Made by a program: the position numbers and the translations under genes. Below the pieces are notes generated by a model. It did no database searches. It was given only the letters and a program-made list of their open reading frames with translations, and was not told the DNA's origin. A stretch of 64,000 nt of DNA from Alienimonas sp043951915 (GTDB taxonomy: Bacteria; Planctomycetota; Planctomycetia; Planctomycetales; Planctomycetaceae): the NCBI RefSeq assembly GCF_043951915.1, contig NZ_JBINJD010000007.1, forward strand, positions 1 to 64,000. Direction: 5' to 3'. Each line of letters opens with the position of its first letter. Positions within the stretch are counted from its first letter, which is position 1. Positions 59,426-64,000 of this stretch are shown piece by piece.

Positions 59426-59970
59426 TCATTCCCCCTCGTGGCCGTGGGCGACCTCGGCGAAGTCGCCGGTGTAGGGGGTGCCGTCGATCAGGCCGCTGAT
59501 CGTGCCCTCGTACTCCCTGACGACGCCCAGGCCCGGGTCGGTCCCGACGAACCGGGACGCCTTACCCTCCGGGTCGCCCTCCTGCGGGTCGGCGGTCAGT
59601 TCGACGTCGATCTCCGGCTCGACGATCGTCAGGCGGACCGACTCGGCGGCGATCGGGGCCGGGGTCTTCTCGTCGGGGCCGTGCAGGTAGACCGTCGCCT
59701 GCTGTCGGTCGTGGTCGACTGTGAACTCCGGGTGGAACTTGCCGCCGCCCCAGTCGGTCACGGTGCCGTCGTGCGGGCCGGCCCCGTGGCCGTGCTCGCC
59801 GGAGTGATCCCGGCCTTCGTCGGCGTGGTCGTGGTCGCCGTCGTGGGCGTGGTCGTCCGCGTGGTCGTCGGCGGCGACGGGGGTCGCTTCGTCGGCGGGT
59901 TCGTCGGGGCTGCAGCCGAGGACGGCGGCCGACAGGGTCAGGGCGGTCAGGGGGCAATGGGAAACTTCAT
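59426..59970 (-). pseudogene. His-rich lipoprotein with apparent 1-base frameshift near its start
   Basis: The ATG at 59970, with AAGGAG upstream, begins MKFPIAP and then meets a stop. One frame over, the sequence continues LTALTLSAAVLGC, a good lipobox, then a His/Asp-rich region (DDHADDHAHDGDHDHADE) and a domain VTDWGGGKFHPEFTVDHDRQQATVYLHG to the stop at 59426. Adding one base to the G-run at 59950-59954 would restore a ~181-residue lipoprotein. It lies 72 bases downstream of an RND pump gene and would bind divalent metal. Either a real frameshift or a homopolymer sequencing error. Confidence 0.65.
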
Positions 59971-60042
59971 CGGGGTCACTCCTTGAGGGGAACAGCGGAG
60001 GGTGCGGCCGGGACCGTCCCGGCCGCGGGGGAACGGGTCGAA

Positions 60043-63000
60043 TCAGGCGGGGCTCGCGGCGTCGGCGGCGTGCGGGGCGTCGGTCAGGACGTCCTCGTCC
60101 GTGCCGCGGGCGAGGCGGGCGGCGTCTTTGCCGCTGAACCCCCAGAACAGGCCGGGGTGGACGAGGAACTCGCAGAAGGTCGAGGTCGTCAGCCCGCCGA
60201 GGATCACGGTGGCGACCGGGTAGAGGATCTCGCGGCCGGGCTCGTCCCCGCCGAGGACCAGCGGGATCAGGCCGATGCCGGCCGTCAGGGCCGTCATCAG
60301 CACCGGGGCGAGCCGCTCGAGGCTGCCCCGGAGCACCGTCTCCTGCGTGAACGGCTGGCCCTCCTCGGACATCAGGTGCACGTAGTGGCTGACCAGCAGG
60401 ATGCCATTGCGGACGGCGATCCCGCCCAGCGAGATGAATCCCACGAGGCTGGCCACCGTGAGCGTCTGGTCGGTGATCACCAGCGCCGCCACGCCGCCGA
60501 TGAAGGCCGTCGGCAGGGCGTTGAGGATCTGCAGCACGATCCGCACCGACGGGAACGGGATCAGCAGGACTGCGAACACCCCCACGGTCGCCACGCCGGC
60601 GAGGATCAGGATCGTGCGGGTGGCCCGCTGCTGGCTCTCGAACTGGCCCCCGAACTCCACGAAGTAGCCGGGCGGCAGGTCCAGCGTGCCGTCCAGCCGG
60701 GCCCGAATCTCCTCAACGGCGGAGGCGAGGTCGCGGCCCTGCGTATTGCAGCGGACGACCATCCGCCGGCGGGCGTTCTCCCGGTTCACGGCGTTCGGGC
60801 CGACGCCGCGTTCGACGTCCGCCAGCTCCCGCAGCTCGACCTGCCCCCGCCCGCCGGGCAGGTCGACGCGGAGCCGCCCGAGGTTCGCGTAGTCCGTCCG
60901 CGACCGCTCCTCCAGCCGGACCAGCAGGTCGAACCGGCGGGAGCCCTCCAGCACCTCGGACACGACGTGCCCCTGCAGGGCCGTTTGCACGAGACCGGCG
61001 ACCTCCGCCCGGGTCAGGCCGTAGAAAGCCAGGTCGTCCGGCCGCAGCCGGACGTGCAGCTCCTCGGTCATCTGGACCGGCTCGATGACGGGCGGGGTGA
61101 CGCCGGGAACCTGGGACACCTCCGACTCGACCCGCTCCGCCAGCCGCTGGAGCGTGTCCAAGTCCTCGCCGTAGACCTTGATCGCGATCTGGGCGTAGAC
61201 GCCCGAAATCATGTGGCTGATCAGGTGGGCCAGCGGCTGCTCGACCTCGATCCCCACCCCGGGGACCTCTTCGCGGAGGACTTCGAGCAGCTCGTCGATC
61301 GCCTCGTCCCGGTCCAGTTCGGAGTCGGGGTTCATGGCGAGGATGTACTCGCTGGCGTTGACCGGGGACGCGTGCTCGTCCAGCTCCGCCCGGCCGGTCC
61401 GGCGGACGAACGCCCGGATCGGGGCGCCGGGCCGGTCGGGGGCGACCTGCCGCTCCCGCAGCCGGCGGTCGATCAGCTCCGCCGCGGCGTTGGAGGCGTC
61501 CAGCGAGGCCCCCGGCGGGAGCGTGACGTTGATCTGCACGCTGCCCTCGTCGAACGCCGGCAGGAAGTTCCGGCCCAGCTGCGAGGCCTGCCAGCCGGCG
61601 ACGGCCACGGCGACCCAGGTCAGGAACAGCAGCGTCGTCGGGGCCGCCATGCTCAGCCGGACCAGCGGCCGGGTCAGGGCCTTCAGGAGCCGGAGGAGCG
61701 GGCCGTCCGACTCCGCGTGCGTCGCCGGGGCGTTCGGCAGCAGGTAGTAGGACAGGACCGGCGTGACGGTCAGCGAGACCAGCAGCGAGGCGAGGATCGA
61801 GGTGATGTACGCCACCCCCAGCGGGGCGAACAGCCGCCCCTCGACCCCGCCGAGGGCGAACAGCGGCAGGAAGACCAGGATCACCACCGCCGTGCCGAAC
61901 ACGATCGCCCCGCGGATCTCCCGGCTCGCCTCGTAGACGACCCGCAGCGGCGGGTGCGGCTTCTCGCGGGCGTTGTTCTCCTTGAGCCGTCGAAAAATGT
62001 TCTCGACGTCGACGATCGCGTCGTCGACCAGCTCGCCCATCGCCACGGCGAGCCCGCCGAGGGTCATCACGTTGATGGACAGCTCGCTGCCGGACAGCCA
62101 GCTGATCAGCCGGAAGACCAGCGTGGTGATCACCAGCGACAGCGGGATCGCCGTCAGGGTGATGAAGGTCGTCCGCACGTTCAGCAGGAACAGGAACAGG
62201 ACGACGACGACCAGCCCGGCCCCGATCGCCAGCGCCTCGCCGACGTTGAACACCCCGCGGTCGATGAACCCGCGCAGCTGGAACAGGTCCGGCGTCACGA
62301 CGAGGTCCGCCTTCAGCGTGTCCTCCACGTCGGCCAGGGCGGCCTCGACGCGGTCGGTGAGCCCGCGGGTGTCGACGTGCGGCTGTTTGACGACGGTAAA
62401 CACCACGCCCGGCCGGCCGTTCACGCTGCCGTCGCCGCGTTTGAACTCCGCCGCCTCGACCACCTCCGCGACCTGCCCCAGCAGCACGGGCCGGCGTTCG
62501 TTCTCGCCGACGGGCACGGTCTCCAGCTCCTCGACGACCCGCTCCGGCCGCGGGCCGAGCCGCCCGAGCACGCGGATCGGCCGCTCGGTCTCCCCGGTCA
62601 CGGCGAACCCGCCGCTGGTGTTGATGTTGCTCTCGTGCAGGGCGTCCTCGACGTCCCGCAGCGAGACGCCGTACTCCAGCAGGGCCGCGGGGTCGATGCG
62701 GACCTGGTACTGCTTGCGGTCCCCGCCGAGGACGAACGCCTCCGCCACGCCGGTCACCTTGCGGAGCCGGGGGCGGACGATCCAGTCGGCGATCGTCCGC
62801 AGCTGCCGGCGGCGTTCCGCGTCGGAGGCCAACCGCACCAGCCGGTCCCGGCCGTCCAAGGTCACGCGGACCGTCGGCGTCCCCTCTTCACGGTCGCCCC
62901 CGTCCGCGGCCCCGCCGACCGAACTCAGGCGTTCCAGCTCGACCCGCCGCCCCGTCGCCGGCTCGACGGCGGCGTCCGCGACGCGGGTCCAGGCGTCCGG

Positions 63001-63558
63001 CCGGCGGCGGTCGGCCGGCTCCCAGACGACGAAACGGTCGTCCGCCCCCTCCGGCAGGGCTTCGAGCAGCAGGCCCGTCCCGTCGATCGGGTACAGCTCC
63101 CCGCCCCAGGGGCCGGCCTGCCGGGAGAGCCCGGCGACGACGATCTGGCCCATGATGGAGGACGGCGGGGTCATCTGCGGCACGACGCCCTCGGGCATCG
63201 CGCCGGCCAGCGTCGCCAGCCGCTCCTGCACGGTCCGGCGGGCGTCGCGGATCTCCGTATCCCAGCCGAACTCCACGTAGACGACGCTCAGCCCGGCGGT
63301 CGACTGGCTGCGGACGTCCTCCACCCCGGCCGCCCCCAAAAGGGCGATCTCCATGGGGTAGGTGACGAGCGTCTCCACCTCCTCGGTGGCCAGCCCGCGG
63401 GCCTCGGTCAGCAGGATCACCCGCGGGCGGTCGAGGTCCGGGAAGACGTCGATCGGCATCTGGGCGGCCAGCAGCGCCCCGTAGACGAGCGTGGCGACGC
63501 ACACGGCGAGCACCAGCACGCGGTTGCGGAGGGCGAAGCGGATGACGGCGTCGAGCAT
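60043..63558 (-). CDS. Heavy-metal RND efflux pump (CzcA/CusA family, second copy)
   Basis: 1171 residues, ATG at 63558 (MLDAVIRFALRNRVLVLAV). Full-length RND transporter with AQMPIDVFPDLDRPRV at the first porter domain, TM4 GGLAVAMGELVDDAIVDVENIFRR (two Asp residues in the proton relay region), and the C-terminal half with GFISLGGIAVRNGILLVSHYV. It lacks the copper-type YMPT motif of the first pump. A ~70-residue insertion (ELYPIDGTGLLLEALPEG...) occurs in the first porter region. Metal specificity cannot be assigned. Its adaptor lies just upstream, so this is a separate operon with the His-rich lipoprotein downstream. Confidence 0.88.
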   Translation of the reverse strand: MLDAVIRFALRNRVLVLAVCVATLVYGALLAAQMPIDVFPDLDRPRVILLTEARGLATEEVETLVTYPMEIALLGAAGVEDVRSQSTAGLSVVYVEFGWDTEIRDARRTVQERLATLAGAMPEGVVPQMTPPSSIMGQIVVAGLSRQAGPWGGELYPIDGTGLLLEALPEGADDRFVVWEPADRRRPDAWTRVADAAVEPATGRRVELERLSSVGGAADGGDREEGTPTVRVTLDGRDRLVRLASDAERRRQLRTIADWIVRPRLRKVTGVAEAFVLGGDRKQYQVRIDPAALLEYGVSLRDVEDALHESNINTSGGFAVTGETERPIRVLGRLGPRPERVVEELETVPVGENERRPVLLGQVAEVVEAAEFKRGDGSVNGRPGVVFTVVKQPHVDTRGLTDRVEAALADVEDTLKADLVVTPDLFQLRGFIDRGVFNVGEALAIGAGLVVVVLFLFLLNVRTTFITLTAIPLSLVITTLVFRLISWLSGSELSINVMTLGGLAVAMGELVDDAIVDVENIFRRLKENNAREKPHPPLRVVYEASREIRGAIVFGTAVVILVFLPLFALGGVEGRLFAPLGVAYITSILASLLVSLTVTPVLSYYLLPNAPATHAESDGPLLRLLKALTRPLVRLSMAAPTTLLFLTWVAVAVAGWQASQLGRNFLPAFDEGSVQINVTLPPGASLDASNAAAELIDRRLRERQVAPDRPGAPIRAFVRRTGRAELDEHASPVNASEYILAMNPDSELDRDEAIDELLEVLREEVPGVGIEVEQPLAHLISHMISGVYAQIAIKVYGEDLDTLQRLAERVESEVSQVPGVTPPVIEPVQMTEELHVRLRPDDLAFYGLTRAEVAGLVQTALQGHVVSEVLEGSRRFDLLVRLEERSRTDYANLGRLRVDLPGGRGQVELRELADVERGVGPNAVNRENARRRMVVRCNTQGRDLASAVEEIRARLDGTLDLPPGYFVEFGGQFESQQRATRTILILAGVATVGVFAVLLIPFPSVRIVLQILNALPTAFIGGVAALVITDQTLTVASLVGFISLGGIAVRNGILLVSHYVHLMSEEGQPFTQETVLRGSLERLAPVLMTALTAGIGLIPLVLGGDEPGREILYPVATVILGGLTTSTFCEFLVHPGLFWGFSGKDAARLARGTDEDVLTDAPHAADAASPA

Positions 63559-63571
63559 TTGGATGTCCTGT

Positions 63572-64000
63572 TCAGTGGCTCGCGTGGACGGTGCCGTCGG
63601 CGTGCACGTGCACGCCCGGCATTTCGCCGCCGGCTTCCTGGGCCTTGAGCACCCGGTTCAGCGTCGCCGCCGACCCCTGGGCGAGGTACGCCGACTTCGG
63701 CACGCTGCCGTCGGCGGCGATCACGGTCCGCGTGCGGTCCTCGTGCAGCACCCGCACCGGCAGCCGCCGGAACAGGTCGCCGTTCTGCTGGAACACGAAC
63801 GCCTCCGGCCCCTCCCGCACGACCGCCTCCGAGGCCAGCGTGATCACGCCGTCGTACTCCTCCACCGGCACCCGCAGCCGGACCCGCTGGCCGGGCCGGA
63901 ACCGCCACAGGGTGAACGTCTCGCCGTCCCGCTCGTAGGTGCGGGACTGGTTCTCCAGCGGCACGTAGAAGTCGAACGTGCGGCTCTCGGGGTCGACCGT
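63572..64000 (-). CDS. Efflux periplasmic adaptor, C-terminal part (runs off the window)
   Basis: The last 142 residues of a membrane-fusion protein; the 5' part lies beyond base 64000. Visible: RTFDFYVPLENQSRTYERDG, RFRPGQRVRLRVPVEEYDGVITLASEAVV, REGPEAFVFQQNGDLFRRLPVRV, and a His-containing tail (GVHVHADGTVHASH). This is the beta-barrel and membrane-proximal domain of an RND adaptor. Its stop is 13 bases before the RND pump start, so the two are co-transcribed. Confidence 0.8.
   Translation of the reverse strand, partial: TVDPESRTFDFYVPLENQSRTYERDGETFTLWRFRPGQRVRLRVPVEEYDGVITLASEAVVREGPEAFVFQQNGDLFRRLPVRVLHEDRTRTVIAADGSVPKSAYLAQGSAATLNRVLKAQEAGGEMPGVHVHADGTVHASH

Overview
The window is very GC-rich DNA from a member of the Planctomycetota. 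The diagnostic proteins are a DUF1559 pseudopilin-like protein followed by a small lipoprotein, PVC-type membrane dehydrogenase/HEAT proteins, a cupredoxin-cytochrome c fusion, a ThuA-like protein and a G8-domain beta-helix protein. No rRNA, tRNA or CRISPR array was seen. The genus cannot be fixed from sequence reading alone.

Layout. 0.1-7.0 kb: three minus-strand secreted catabolic genes (HEAT-cupredoxin-cytochrome c-esterase fusion, SGNH hydrolase-dehydrogenase-HEAT protein, ThuA-like). 7.1-8.4 kb: debris of mobile DNA (HNH nuclease fragment, tyrosine-recombinase C-terminus, strong hairpin). 8.5-12.2 kb: a two-gene AAA ATPase/subtilase module resembling ietAS. 12.7-19.1 kb: a plus-strand cassette of nine genes built around a Ycf46-like AAA ATPase, DUF1257 (Ycf35-like), DUF2997, a conserved coiled-coil protein and a diverged DNA sliding-clamp-like protein. 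Most of its genes are preceded by a hairpin and a similar leader. A 17-base motif occurs four times between 8.0 and 18.3 kb and was not found elsewhere. 19.4-23.1 kb: DUF1559/lipoprotein/G8 genes. 23.1-28.0 kb: gene remnants, a lipoprotein, an XRE regulator and an IS5-family element with clear ends and target duplication.

28.1-58.5 kb is a large copper-handling island. It encodes a CusABC-type efflux system, a second TolC, a Tat-exported multicopper oxidase, Met-rich Spy-like proteins, a metal-binding adaptor and lipoprotein, two four-helix-bundle copper proteins, a DUF305 protein, a CopA-type P-ATPase and one CsoR repressor with the Cys-His-Cys copper(I) triad. At least seven good palindromes of the form (A)TACCC-N5-GGGTA(T), plus two imperfect ones, lie in the intergenic regions of this island and none was found elsewhere. 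They predict a dispersed CsoR regulon. It also takes in genes not usually linked to copper: an APC permease, an ion channel, an exported protein of unknown family, and a nearby electron-transfer trio.

That trio (46.3-49.8 kb) is a membrane-anchored Spy-like/flavin/2Fe-2S oxidoreductase, a cytochrome b-like membrane protein and a seven-haem c-type cytochrome. It could carry electrons from cytosolic NAD(P)H to the periplasm inside a copper-stress locus. 58.6-64.0 kb: a GNAT acetyltransferase, a His-rich lipoprotein with an apparent frameshift, a second heavy-metal RND pump and the C-terminus of its adaptor, which runs off the window.
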